Made by a program: the position numbers and the translations under genes. A DNA stretch of 64,000 nucleotides, from NCBI GenBank assembly GCA_910587145.1, contig CAJUMH010000011.1, forward strand, positions 5,167 to 69,166, read 5' to 3'. Positions 15,560 to 23,981 of the stretch are shown one piece after another. Source of the DNA: an uncultured Ruthenibacterium sp. Its GTDB lineage: Bacteria; Bacillota; Clostridia; Oscillospirales; Ruminococcaceae. Each line of letters begins with the position of its first letter. Within the stretch, counting starts at the first letter, position 1. The notes under the pieces are model-generated. The model saw only the letters and a program-made list of their open reading frames with translations. It had not been told where the DNA came from and did not search any database.

Positions 15560-17371
15560 ATGAAGGACTTCTCCGCCCCCGCGCTCGAATGGCGCGGAGA
15601 ATTTACCGAGACGCTGGTATATGCGCCCGAAAGGAGGCCCGGCTTTGTGGCATGGGCGTCCGCGTTTGCCTATGGCGACGGATCGGTCGGCCTTTCGTTC
15701 GACGAGGTGCTGGAAGAGGAAAACCCCGATTTTATGCCGATGCGCCTGGAATATGCCGAGGCGGCGGGCGTGCCGGTGTCGTACGGCTCCATCGAGGCGG
15801 GCAGCGCGCGGCAGCGCGCATACCGTGTGTATCTGCGAGCGCCGGACGGCGTGCATTTTACCGAGACGGGACGCTGCCCCCGCGCGCGCGGCGCGCTGTG
15901 CAATGTGGGCTTTGCAGACGGGCGCATTGTGGGCTTTGACGTGCCGCGCCGCAACGAAGCGGGCACGGGCTGGAGCACGGGCATCCTGGTGCGCGAGAGC
16001 GCGGACGGCGGCGCGACCTGGCGCGATGTGCGCACGCTTTTGCCGGGACAATCGGTGTATATGTGGCGTGCGCGGCGGCTGCGCGGCGGAACCGTTATTT
16101 TGCTGGCCAGTCTGTACGGCACGCCGTGGGGCGCGGGCTGCGCGCGCGCGGCCCGCAACGCGCTGCTGCCCGGTGAAACCGAGCTCACCCGAATACAGGC
16201 CTTTTTTATGACAACCGAGGACGGCGTGCGCTTTTCCGGGCCGCATTTTATCCTGCCCGGGATCGGAGCGCACGAATATGATGTTGCCGAATTGCCGGAC
16301 GGCCGCCTGCTGTTCATTGCGGGCGACGTGCAGGGCACGCCTGTGGGGCGGCAATTTGTTGTGCCCACGGCGGACGGCTGGGTGAACGGCCCGCTGTATC
16401 CCATTTGCGGCGGCGCTCCGCCGGACGCGGCGCAGGACCCGCAGGGCGGCTTTGTGCCCGAAACGCTCGCGTGGGATGATACGCACCGCTGCCTTGTGGG
16501 CTACCGGCGCGGCAAGGGATTTTCCCTTTCAAATGACGACGGCGAAAACTGGACGCGTACCGAGCCGGATGTCCCCTGTGCGCGGCTGTATCAGCCGATG
16601 CTTTTGCCGCTGGGCGACGGGCGCTTTGCGCTGTACGGCCATGTGGGCGGGGACAACGCTTTTGGCGAATGCGAGATGTCAATCCGCGCGCAGGTGTTTT
16701 CCCTGGACGGCGCGGCCGCGCTGCCCGGCCCGACGCAGCTTTCGATGGAGCGTATGCTGCTGCCGGATGCCTCGGGCTACTGCAACGCGTTTTGCGCCCG
16801 GCTTACCGCAAACGGCGCGCCGCTGGCGGGGCAGGCGGTAGAGTTCCGTTTTACTCCCTTTTGGAGCGCGGACGGCAGCGTCAACACCGCCCTGCAGCAA
16901 AACGCACCCTATACGGTGCGTACGGCAACGGATGCAAACGGCGCGGCACAGGCCCGCGCGCCGTGGTTCGACGGCCGCGCGGATATCCACCTCGCGTATC
17001 GGGCGGACGCCGTATTTTATGGGGCGCCGGTGCTGCGCGGCTGCGCGGGGCCGCTGATGACGGTGCTTGCGCTGACACCGCGCCGCAAAGCGCTGTTCCC
17101 CTATGACGCATATTTTGCGGGCGGGGTGCTCTATCTGTCGCCCGGCTTTGCGGCGGATTTTCCGCAGGCGCTCGAAGCGCTGCGCGCCGCCGTGGGCGAT
17201 TCGCCCGTTTTGCCGGACGGCGTGCTGTGCGCGCAGGCACGCGCGCGCCTTTTGCGCTGCGGCGTGCTGGAAAAGGACGAAAACGGCGGCTTGCGCTGGA
17301 TTGCCAGCGTCCACGCGCCGCGCCCGCTGGACGATGTCCGCATGATGGCAGGCGGTGACTGGTACGTCTGA
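15560..17371 (+). CDS. Sialidase-like beta-propeller protein with C-terminal extension
   Basis: 603 aa. No signal peptide or membrane segment is seen. The first two thirds form a propeller with Asp-box motifs (ESADGGATWRD, SNDDGENWTR) as in BNR/sialidase-fold proteins. About residues 415-480 look like an Ig-like insert (LTANGAPLAGQAVEFRF, then TATDANGAAQAR), a pattern typical of bacterial Ig-like repeats. A short C-terminal region of unknown role follows. Start at 15560 follows GGAGGAAGGGA; longer in-frame upstream sequence is non-coding. The catalytic residues of true sialidases cannot be confirmed by eye, so activity on sialic acid is not claimed. It may be a cytoplasmic glycosidase or lyase for the imported oligosaccharide. 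Confidence 0.68.
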   Translation: MKDFSAPALEWRGEFTETLVYAPERRPGFVAWASAFAYGDGSVGLSFDEVLEEENPDFMPMRLEYAEAAGVPVSYGSIEAGSARQRAYRVYLRAPDGVHFTETGRCPRARGALCNVGFADGRIVGFDVPRRNEAGTGWSTGILVRESADGGATWRDVRTLLPGQSVYMWRARRLRGGTVILLASLYGTPWGAGCARAARNALLPGETELTRIQAFFMTTEDGVRFSGPHFILPGIGAHEYDVAELPDGRLLFIAGDVQGTPVGRQFVVPTADGWVNGPLYPICGGAPPDAAQDPQGGFVPETLAWDDTHRCLVGYRRGKGFSLSNDDGENWTRTEPDVPCARLYQPMLLPLGDGRFALYGHVGGDNAFGECEMSIRAQVFSLDGAAALPGPTQLSMERMLLPDASGYCNAFCARLTANGAPLAGQAVEFRFTPFWSADGSVNTALQQNAPYTVRTATDANGAAQARAPWFDGRADIHLAYRADAVFYGAPVLRGCAGPLMTVLALTPRRKALFPYDAYFAGGVLYLSPGFAADFPQALEALRAAVGDSPVLPDGVLCAQARARLLRCGVLEKDENGGLRWIASVHAPRPLDDVRMMAGGDWYV

Positions 17372-17429
17372 TCCCGTTCCCAAAGAACAATTTTCCAAAA
17401 TCGATTTTGTCTTTGAAAGAGGGTTTACT

Positions 17430-18836
17430 ATGAAATATGGCGCAGTCATCGAGCGGGGCGCGGCCCCGTGGCAGATCTTTCAGCAGGGGGCGGACGGCAC
17501 CGCCCGCATTACGCTGGAGGGGAGTTATCATTTGGCGCGTCTCTCGCAGGAGCTGCCGCTGGAATTTTCACCTGTCGCTCGCGTAAAAGCAGCGGTAAAG
17601 GCGCGCGTCGCGCTTGAGAGCACGGGGGAATCCGTTGTTCCGTGGACGGAGTGCGAGGTGCTGGACGGCGGCCGCTGGCGCGTCTGCTTTCCGCGCGTCC
17701 CGGCGGGCGGGCTGTACCGCATCGAGACATATATGGACTATGAGGGCTGGGACGGTCTTTCCTGCACGCGCGGCGATATGGTGCACAATATCGGCGTGGG
17801 CGATGTGTTTGTAATCGCGGGGCAGAGCAACGCCGCAGGCCGCGCGAAAAACCCCGTCGCGGACGACCCGGAGCTCGGCGTGCATGTGCTGCGCCCGAGC
17901 GCCCGGTGGGAGCTGGCCACGCATCCCCTCGGCGAGACGACAAACGCCGTCCATGCCGGCAATTACGAAAACCACAACCCCGGCCACAGCCCGTGGCTGC
18001 ATTTTGCCAAGCGCCTCAAGCGCGAGCTGGGCTATCCCATCGGCCTTGTGCCCTGCGCCTATGGCGGCGCGCCGCTGCGCTGGTGGAACCCGGAGGAAAA
18101 CGGCGCGCTGCTGCAAAATATGCTGGAGGCGCTGGCCGATTACGACCTTCGCCCGAAGGGTGTTTTGTGGGTGCAGGGCGAGGCCGAAGGCTTTGAAAAC
18201 AGCGCGGATACCTATCTCTCCCGTTTTTCCGCGTTTGTACGGGCGGTGCGTGCGGCGCTGGATTCGCCCGGGCTGCCGTTTTTTACCGTGCAGATCAACC
18301 GCTGCATGGAAAATCCCAGCGAGGCGCTCGACCGCCAGTGGGGCATGGTGCGCGAGGCGCAGCGCCAGGCGATGTACGCGCTGGAGAACGTGGCCGTCGT
18401 TCCCTCGTCCGATCTTGCGCTGTACGATTTTATCCACAATTCCGCCGAGGGCAACCTTGTGGTGGGCGAGCGGTGCGCGCGTGCCGCGCTGGCGATGTGC
18501 TACGGGCGCGGGACAGACTGGAAAGCGCCGGAGCCGGAATCGGCGCGCAAAACGGCGCCCGATACGGTTGAACTGCGCTTTTCGCGCGTGCGCAACTGGC
18601 TGAACCCCTTCGAGGTTCCGGCGGCGCTGCTGCCCATCGAGGCCGAGGACGCGCAGGGCCTTGCTGTTCCTGTTTTGTACCGAACGGGCCGCGATACGCT
18701 GACGATCACCTTCAGCCGCCCGCTTGGCGAAAATGCGTGCCTGCACGGCGCGTGGCGCATGAACCCGGGCGCTGCCATCCCCTGCGACTGCATGCGCCTG
18801 CCGATGCTGTCGTTTTACGGCTTTCCCATCGCATAA
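17430..18836 (+). CDS. Sialate O-acetylesterase-like SGNH hydrolase
   Basis: 468 aa. SGNH/SASA-type esterase blocks are present: the nucleophile Ser motif VFVIAGQSNAAG (about residue 130), Gly in YGGAPL, VLWVQGEAEG, and a C-terminal Asp/His region (DLALYDFIHNSAEG). An N-terminal beta-rich domain (1-120) and a C-terminal beta-sandwich-like region (about 390-468, TFSRPLGENACLHGAWRM) flank the hydrolase, as in sialate O-acetylesterases. No signal peptide, so it is cytoplasmic. Start 17430 has GAGGG upstream. It would remove O-acetyl or similar esters from the imported glycan. Substrate specificity is unproven. Confidence 0.82.
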   Translation: MKYGAVIERGAAPWQIFQQGADGTARITLEGSYHLARLSQELPLEFSPVARVKAAVKARVALESTGESVVPWTECEVLDGGRWRVCFPRVPAGGLYRIETYMDYEGWDGLSCTRGDMVHNIGVGDVFVIAGQSNAAGRAKNPVADDPELGVHVLRPSARWELATHPLGETTNAVHAGNYENHNPGHSPWLHFAKRLKRELGYPIGLVPCAYGGAPLRWWNPEENGALLQNMLEALADYDLRPKGVLWVQGEAEGFENSADTYLSRFSAFVRAVRAALDSPGLPFFTVQINRCMENPSEALDRQWGMVREAQRQAMYALENVAVVPSSDLALYDFIHNSAEGNLVVGERCARAALAMCYGRGTDWKAPEPESARKTAPDTVELRFSRVRNWLNPFEVPAALLPIEAEDAQGLAVPVLYRTGRDTLTITFSRPLGENACLHGAWRMNPGAAIPCDCMRLPMLSFYGFPIA

Positions 18837-18918
18837 GGCCGGGGAAGCGGCACGGCAAAGCTGCCCGGCGCGGCCGTTCCCAAAGCCGCAAATAGAAAAA
18901 CAGGAGAAACGCGAGACA

Positions 18919-21000
18919 ATGAAACAGGATCCCTTCCGATACATTTTCCGCTTCTGCTGCGATCCCGGCTTCAACGATGAGGCCGAGATCCCGGCGCTGC
19001 TGCGCTATGTGGACGAGGCGCGCATCGACGACGTGGCCGTGTTCGCCAACGTGGAGGAAATCAATACCGGCCATATGACGGCAAAAGAGCAGGACGTTTA
19101 TCTCCTGATGATGCGGAGGATCGGCGCGCTGCTGGCCGAAAAGGGTGTGACGATGTCCGTCAACCAATGGCACAGTGTGATGCATGCCGACCTCGGCAAG
19201 AGCCTGCGCGACGACCAGCCGTTCCGCCGGATGGTGGATGCAAAGGGCAGCGAGGCCGCGCTGTGCGTCTGCCCGCTGTGCGGCGAGTGGCAGCGCTACA
19301 TCGGGCAAATTTACGCACGGTATGCCGCGCTCGAACCGTCCATCCTGTGGGTGGAGGACGATTTTCGTCTGCACAATCATGATCCGCTTCATTGGGGCGG
19401 CTGCTTTTGCAGCGAGCATATGCGGCGGTACAGCGCGCGGGCGGGCAAGCCGCTGACGCGGGAAGAATTTATCGCGGGCGTGCTGCGCCCCGGCCCGCCG
19501 CACCCCTACCGCAGGATCTGGCTGGACGTTTCCCGCGAGACGATGCTCGAGGCCGCCCGGGCCATTGCGAAGGCAGTGCGCACGGTTTCCGCGCGCCCAA
19601 AGGTGGGGCTGATGAGCTCGGCCCCGCATGTGCACGCCGCCGAAGGACGCGACTGGCCCGCGCTGCTGCACACGCTGGCTGCCGGGCAGCCGCCGGTGGA
19701 CCGCATCCACCTGCCGGGCTATCAGGAGCAGTCCCCCGCGCAGTATCTGCACGGCTTTAATATGGTATCGATGCTCACGCGCGCGATGCTCCCGCCGGAG
19801 ACGGAGGTTTACCCGGAGCTGGAAAACTTCCCCTTCGGCCTTTATTCCAAATCGCGCCGGTTCACACGCTTTCAGCTTTTGAGCGCGCTGCCGCTGAACC
19901 TTGCGGGCATTACGCTCGATCTTTACGATCTGAACGGCAACGGCATTGTCTGGGAGGAGGACTATCAGACCATGCTGCGCGAGACAAAGCCCTGCCTGAA
20001 CGCGCTTGCCGAGACGGGCGTGTTCCGGGGCGAGCGCCTTGGCGTGCGCGTGCTGTACAGCCAGAACTCCTCTGATACGCTGCACACTGCGGCGGGCGCT
20101 TCGATGGAGGAGCTGTACCCGCACGAGGGCTTTTTCGCGGCGTTGCTGCCCGCGCTCGGTGTGCCATACGCGTACTGCGATACGGCCGAGCTCACCGGGC
20201 AGATCGTCGCCGCCGGCGGCCAGGTGCTGCGGAACTGGAACGAGGCGGAGTTGGCGCGCCTGTTCCAAAACAATTTTGTCATTCTGAATGCCGATGCGCT
20301 GTGGACGCTGTGCGATATGGGGCTGGGGCATCTTGCGGGCGCAGAGCGCGTGCGCTGGCTGCGCCAGAACAGCGGCGCTTACGCCTACGAGCAGGTGACG
20401 AACGGCAGGCGCTACTGCGGGCGCGAAAACGCGCGCGCCTCGGCGGTAATCTCGTGCAGCGATGTGCTGGACGTAACCTATCTGCCCGGCGAGGACGTAT
20501 GCGAATATACCGCGCTGTTCGATTCGTTCCGCCGCCGCGCGGCGTGCGGCCAGACGGTGGTGGGCGGGCGCGTGCTTATTTATCCGTTCGGCAATTTTGA
20601 TGCCCCCACAGCGATGCCGCCGATGCTGCTGAACGCGATGCGCGCGGCCGTGCTGCACGATGTGCTGCGCGCGGCCGGCGCGCCGTTTCCCCTTGTGCCG
20701 GACGCGCCGTATCTGGAGCCGTACTGCTTCGAGCAGAGCGGCGCGATGGCCGTGTATCTCGTCAACGGCAGTGCCGACAGCGTGCCTGCTGTGCGCTTGA
20801 GGATGCCCCGCACCCGCGCGGGCGCGCGGGCCGAGATATGGCGTTCGGACCGGGGCGCGCCGGAGTCCGTGCGCTGCAGCAGGGAAGGGGACGTGCTGAC
20901 GCTGTGCGCGGGGCTCGGCGCGATGGAAACGCTTTTGGCACGCTTTCCCAACGAAAAAAATCAAAGCCCCTTGTTAGGAGGAACAGACAATGCAGGCTAA
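18919..21000 (+). CDS. GH-A-like TIM-barrel protein, possible glycoside hydrolase of unassigned family
   Basis: 693 aa, no signal peptide. The N-terminal 400 residues look like an (alpha/beta)8 barrel: strand-like YIFRFCCDP, SILWVEDDFRLHNHD, PKVGLMSSAP, EVYPELENFPFG, GITLDLYDLNG. Acidic residues in VEDDF and YPELENF are candidate catalytic groups. Cysteines (CVCPLC and WGGCFCSEH) recall the metal site of GH42 enzymes. A middle Rossmann-like part and a C-terminal beta domain recall the trimerisation and beta domains of GH42-type beta-galactosidases. I do not recognise a named family. The gene overlaps the next by 11 bases, and its last codons carry that gene's Shine-Dalgarno. Confidence 0.62.
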   Translation: MKQDPFRYIFRFCCDPGFNDEAEIPALLRYVDEARIDDVAVFANVEEINTGHMTAKEQDVYLLMMRRIGALLAEKGVTMSVNQWHSVMHADLGKSLRDDQPFRRMVDAKGSEAALCVCPLCGEWQRYIGQIYARYAALEPSILWVEDDFRLHNHDPLHWGGCFCSEHMRRYSARAGKPLTREEFIAGVLRPGPPHPYRRIWLDVSRETMLEAARAIAKAVRTVSARPKVGLMSSAPHVHAAEGRDWPALLHTLAAGQPPVDRIHLPGYQEQSPAQYLHGFNMVSMLTRAMLPPETEVYPELENFPFGLYSKSRRFTRFQLLSALPLNLAGITLDLYDLNGNGIVWEEDYQTMLRETKPCLNALAETGVFRGERLGVRVLYSQNSSDTLHTAAGASMEELYPHEGFFAALLPALGVPYAYCDTAELTGQIVAAGGQVLRNWNEAELARLFQNNFVILNADALWTLCDMGLGHLAGAERVRWLRQNSGAYAYEQVTNGRRYCGRENARASAVISCSDVLDVTYLPGEDVCEYTALFDSFRRRAACGQTVVGGRVLIYPFGNFDAPTAMPPMLLNAMRAAVLHDVLRAAGAPFPLVPDAPYLEPYCFEQSGAMAVYLVNGSADSVPAVRLRMPRTRAGARAEIWRSDRGAPESVRCSREGDVLTLCAGLGAMETLLARFPNEKNQSPLLGGTDNAG

Positions 21001-22033
21001 GATCATCGACCGCAAATGGGTTGTGGAATGGTTCGACGAGCGCCAGTGCTACCATATGCCCAGCCTCACGCTGGCAGAAAACGGCAATCTGCTGGCTGTG
21101 TGGAACGGCGGTTTTTTGCAGTGGAACGGCGACCCGATGGGCCGCGACGCGCAGGACTGGGTGTCGGTGCTGGCGCCGGGCGCAAAGGAGTGGTCCAACC
21201 CGGACGCCGTGGGCTGTGACATCCGCTATTGCTGCCACGACCCCGTATTTCTCAAAAATCAAAAAGGAGAGATCATCCTCCTGTTCGCGAAATTCCTTGA
21301 TACCGAGGTGAACTTCACCACCTGGTGCAACGGGCGCGACGAGCTTTGGCAGCGCAAGACAAAGGACGGCGGCCGCACGTGGGAGCCCGCGCGGCCTGCG
21401 GGCATCCAGAGCGGCCACGCTTCGAACGACAGCGTGCTTTTGGCGGACGGCACCATCGTGTTCGCCTCCACCTCCAGTGAGCTGGCGGATAAATATTTCG
21501 GCGCGGTGCGCATCTACCTTTCCCGTGACGACGGCGAAACCTGGGAAAAAGGCCCGATCCTCGCGGCAAACGACGGCAATCTTATCCGCGAGCCGGCGCT
21601 GTGCCTGCGCCCGGACGGCACGATCCGCATGTTCACACGCACCTGCCCCGGCGATACCGGCTGGGGAGCGGGCGTGCGCTCGCTCGTCTCCTATACGGCC
21701 GAGAGCCGCGACGGCGGCAAAACGTGGACGCAGCCCGTGCCCACGTCGATTGTCAACAACGAATCGAAAATTGACGTTATCAGCTGGGACGACGACACCA
21801 TTCTGATGGCCTACAACGATACACCCGTGGCCGATTGGCACGAGCGCAGCCCGCTGACGCTTGCCTGTTCCCGGGACGAGGGCAAAACCTGGACAAACCT
21901 GCTTGAGCTTGCCGCCGCGCCGGGCAACAAATGCCAGCCCGCCATGTGCAGGGACGCAGAGGGGCGGCTGAACGTGATCTATATGCACCGCCATACCGCC
22001 ATTGAGCATCTTGTGATCGAGATCACGGATTGA
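20990..22033 (+). CDS. BNR/sialidase-family beta-propeller protein
   Basis: 347 aa, compact six-bladed-propeller size. Four Asp boxes (S/T-x-D-x-G-x-T-W) are clear: TKDGGRTWEP, SRDDGETWEK, SRDGGKTWTQ, SRDEGKTWTN. No secretion signal. Proteins of this type include exo-sialidases and several other glycan-active or polysaccharide-lyase enzymes, so the label stays at family level. The ATG at 20990 sits inside the 3' end of the preceding gene with TTAGGAGG upstream, showing coupled translation. It probably acts with the neighbouring hydrolases on one imported oligosaccharide. Confidence 0.78.
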   Translation: MQAKIIDRKWVVEWFDERQCYHMPSLTLAENGNLLAVWNGGFLQWNGDPMGRDAQDWVSVLAPGAKEWSNPDAVGCDIRYCCHDPVFLKNQKGEIILLFAKFLDTEVNFTTWCNGRDELWQRKTKDGGRTWEPARPAGIQSGHASNDSVLLADGTIVFASTSSELADKYFGAVRIYLSRDDGETWEKGPILAANDGNLIREPALCLRPDGTIRMFTRTCPGDTGWGAGVRSLVSYTAESRDGGKTWTQPVPTSIVNNESKIDVISWDDDTILMAYNDTPVADWHERSPLTLACSRDEGKTWTNLLELAAAPGNKCQPAMCRDAEGRLNVIYMHRHTAIEHLVIEITD

Positions 22034-22088
22034 TGCGGCGCGCCGCCGCGCTGCGCGGCGAAAATCGATCCTGAAAGGAGCGGCTGCT

Positions 22089-23801
22089 ATGCCGGGCTAT
22101 GAGTTTTTTCTCGCCTCGTCTCTCGAGAAGGTGTTTCCCATGCGGCGGCCCGCCGCAATGGCCGAGGGGGAGCGGCTTTCCGTATGGCCGGGCGCACGCT
22201 GTGCGGTGCAGCTGGTGTATACCGCGCAAAACGGCGCGCCCGGCATGCCGGTGCAGCGTTTTGCCGTTTCGGTGCAGGGCGCGCCCGTGCGGGCGGTGCT
22301 GCGCAGCGTGGAGCTGATACCGTCCGATTTTCCGTGCTATGAGAATTCCGACGAGCATTATCTAACGCGTGAGCCGGGGCTCTTTCCCGATCTGCTTGCG
22401 CCGCTGGAGCAGCCGCTGGTAATGCCGCTGCCGCGCCAGTACCGCGCGGTATGGCTGAGCTGGACGCTGCCGGAAAACGCCGCGCCCGGCACGTACCATG
22501 TTGTGGTGGAGGCGCGCGCGCTTTCGCGCGAGACGCAGCCCAACGGTGAGGTGCACGAGGAGGTGGCTGCCGCCGGCCTTGCGTTTGCGTGCCGCTTTAC
22601 GCTCTGCGTCGGCGCGGCGCCGCTGCCCGCGCAGACGCTGCTCCACACGGAATGGTTCCACACCGATTGCCTTGCGCAGTATTACGGCGTACCGGTGTTC
22701 GGCGAGGAATATTGGCGCATTACAGAAAATTTTATCCGCGCGGCGGGCCGGGAGCACGGAATCAATATGCTGCTCACGCCGGTGTTCACGCCGCCGCTGG
22801 ATACGCCGGTGGGCGGTGAGCGCCCAACCGTGCAGCTTGTCGGCGTGCGGCGCAACGCGGGAGTGTATTCGTTCGACTTCACGCGCCTTGCGCGCTGGAC
22901 GGAGCTGTGCCGCCGGTATGGGGTGGACTATCTGGAGATGCCGCATCTCTTCACACAGTGGGGCGCCGCCGCCACGCCAAAGATCGTTGCGGCGGAGGAC
23001 GGCGTGCAAAAACGCATTTTCGGCTGGGATGTTCCCGCGCACAGCGGCGAATACCGCGCGTTCCTGCGCGCGTTTTTGCCTGCGCTGCGCGCAGAGCTGG
23101 CGCGCCTTGGCTATGACGACGCGCATGTATATTATCATATTTCCGACGAGCCCTCTGCCGGACAGGCGGACGCCTACCGCGCGGCGCGCGCGCAGGCCGC
23201 CGATCTGCTGGAGGGCTGCCATGTGGCCGACGCATTGAGCAGCCTTACATTTTACCGCCAGGGCCTTGTGTCCACGCCCATCTGCGCGAACGACCATATC
23301 CAGCCGTTTTTGGAGGAAAAGGTTCCCGGCCTCTGGGTGTATTACTGCTGCGCGCAGGGCAACCTTGTGCCGAACCGCTTTTTTGCGATGGAAAGCGCGC
23401 GCAGCCGTGTGATGGGCGTATTGATGTACCTGTATCGGATCGAGGGCTTTCTGCACTGGGGGTATAATTTTTACAACGCAAAATTTTCGCTGCGGCCGAT
23501 CGACCCCTTCCGCGTGACCCATGCGGACTACGGCTTCCCCTCCGGCGATGCGTTTCTGGTGTATCCGGGCGCAGACGGAACGCCGCTTTCCTCCGTTCGC
23601 GCCGAGGTGCAAAGCGACGCGCTGCTCGATCTGCGGGCGCTGCAGGAGCTGGAGCGGCTGGCAGGCCGCGCGTTCACCGAAGCGCTCGTCTACGAAAACG
23701 CGCCCATGCGCCCCATCACATTTTTTGAGTATCCGCGCGATGCGGCCTACCTGCTGGCGCTGCGCGAGCGCGTGGCCGACGAGCTGGAAAAACGGATGTA
23801 A
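22089..23801 (+). CDS. DUF4091/GH123-like glycoside hydrolase
   Basis: 570 aa. An N-terminal beta-sandwich (about 1-170, MPLPRQYRAVWLSWTLPE, APGTYHVVVEA) precedes a TIM-barrel with the DUF4091/GH123 signature: TEWFHTDCLA, YHISDEPSAGQ (adjacent Asp-Glu pair), GFLHWGYNFYN and DAFLVYPG. In GH123 such a Asp-Glu pair supports substrate-assisted hydrolysis of beta-N-acetylgalactosaminides. No signal peptide is present, whereas characterised GH123 enzymes are often secreted. Shine-Dalgarno GAAAGGAG precedes the ATG. Hydrolysis of an N-acetylhexosamine linkage fits the amino-sugar flavour of the operon but is inference. Confidence 0.78.
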   Translation: MPGYEFFLASSLEKVFPMRRPAAMAEGERLSVWPGARCAVQLVYTAQNGAPGMPVQRFAVSVQGAPVRAVLRSVELIPSDFPCYENSDEHYLTREPGLFPDLLAPLEQPLVMPLPRQYRAVWLSWTLPENAAPGTYHVVVEARALSRETQPNGEVHEEVAAAGLAFACRFTLCVGAAPLPAQTLLHTEWFHTDCLAQYYGVPVFGEEYWRITENFIRAAGREHGINMLLTPVFTPPLDTPVGGERPTVQLVGVRRNAGVYSFDFTRLARWTELCRRYGVDYLEMPHLFTQWGAAATPKIVAAEDGVQKRIFGWDVPAHSGEYRAFLRAFLPALRAELARLGYDDAHVYYHISDEPSAGQADAYRAARAQAADLLEGCHVADALSSLTFYRQGLVSTPICANDHIQPFLEEKVPGLWVYYCCAQGNLVPNRFFAMESARSRVMGVLMYLYRIEGFLHWGYNFYNAKFSLRPIDPFRVTHADYGFPSGDAFLVYPGADGTPLSSVRAEVQSDALLDLRALQELERLAGRAFTEALVYENAPMRPITFFEYPRDAAYLLALRERVADELEKRM

Positions 23802-23837
23802 GAAACGGCATTTCGCCTCGGCCCAAGCGGCGCAGGG

Positions 23838-23898
23838 GGCAAAACGCCGAAACCGGGCGAAATATCGAATTCAGGCAAAACGCCGAAACCGGGCGAAA
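23838..23898 (+). repeat. Two 25-base direct repeats, period 36
   Basis: GGCAAAACGCCGAAACCGGG plus five more bases occurs at 23838-23862 and again, identical, at 23874-23898. A further partial copy (CGCCGGATCC) follows. It lies in the 180-bp gap before the glycerate kinase and encodes nothing recognisable. Confidence 0.7.
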
Positions 23899-23981
23899 CG
23901 CCGGATCCAAAACGGATTGCATGCTTAAAAAAGCAGCGGCGGAGAGCTGTTTTGCCGCCGCGTCGGGAAAGGGGAAGAAGC

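Noticed and set aside
18712..20964. A 750-codon open frame on the minus strand, and other long frames opposite genes (for example plus strand 677-2635)
   Set aside because: They lie antisense to well-supported genes in GC-rich DNA, show Arg/Ala/His-rich shadow composition, and match no family; the sense genes have motifs and ribosome-binding sites.
13545..22033. A classical sialic-acid (nan) operon
   Set aside because: Propeller, esterase-like and NanA-superfamily genes are suggestive, but NanE epimerase, NanK kinase and NagA/NagB genes are absent, and the propellers have no confirmed sialidase catalytic residues.
23801..23940. CRISPR-like repeat array
   Set aside because: Only two repeat copies with an 11-base spacer and no cas genes; this is a simple direct repeat.
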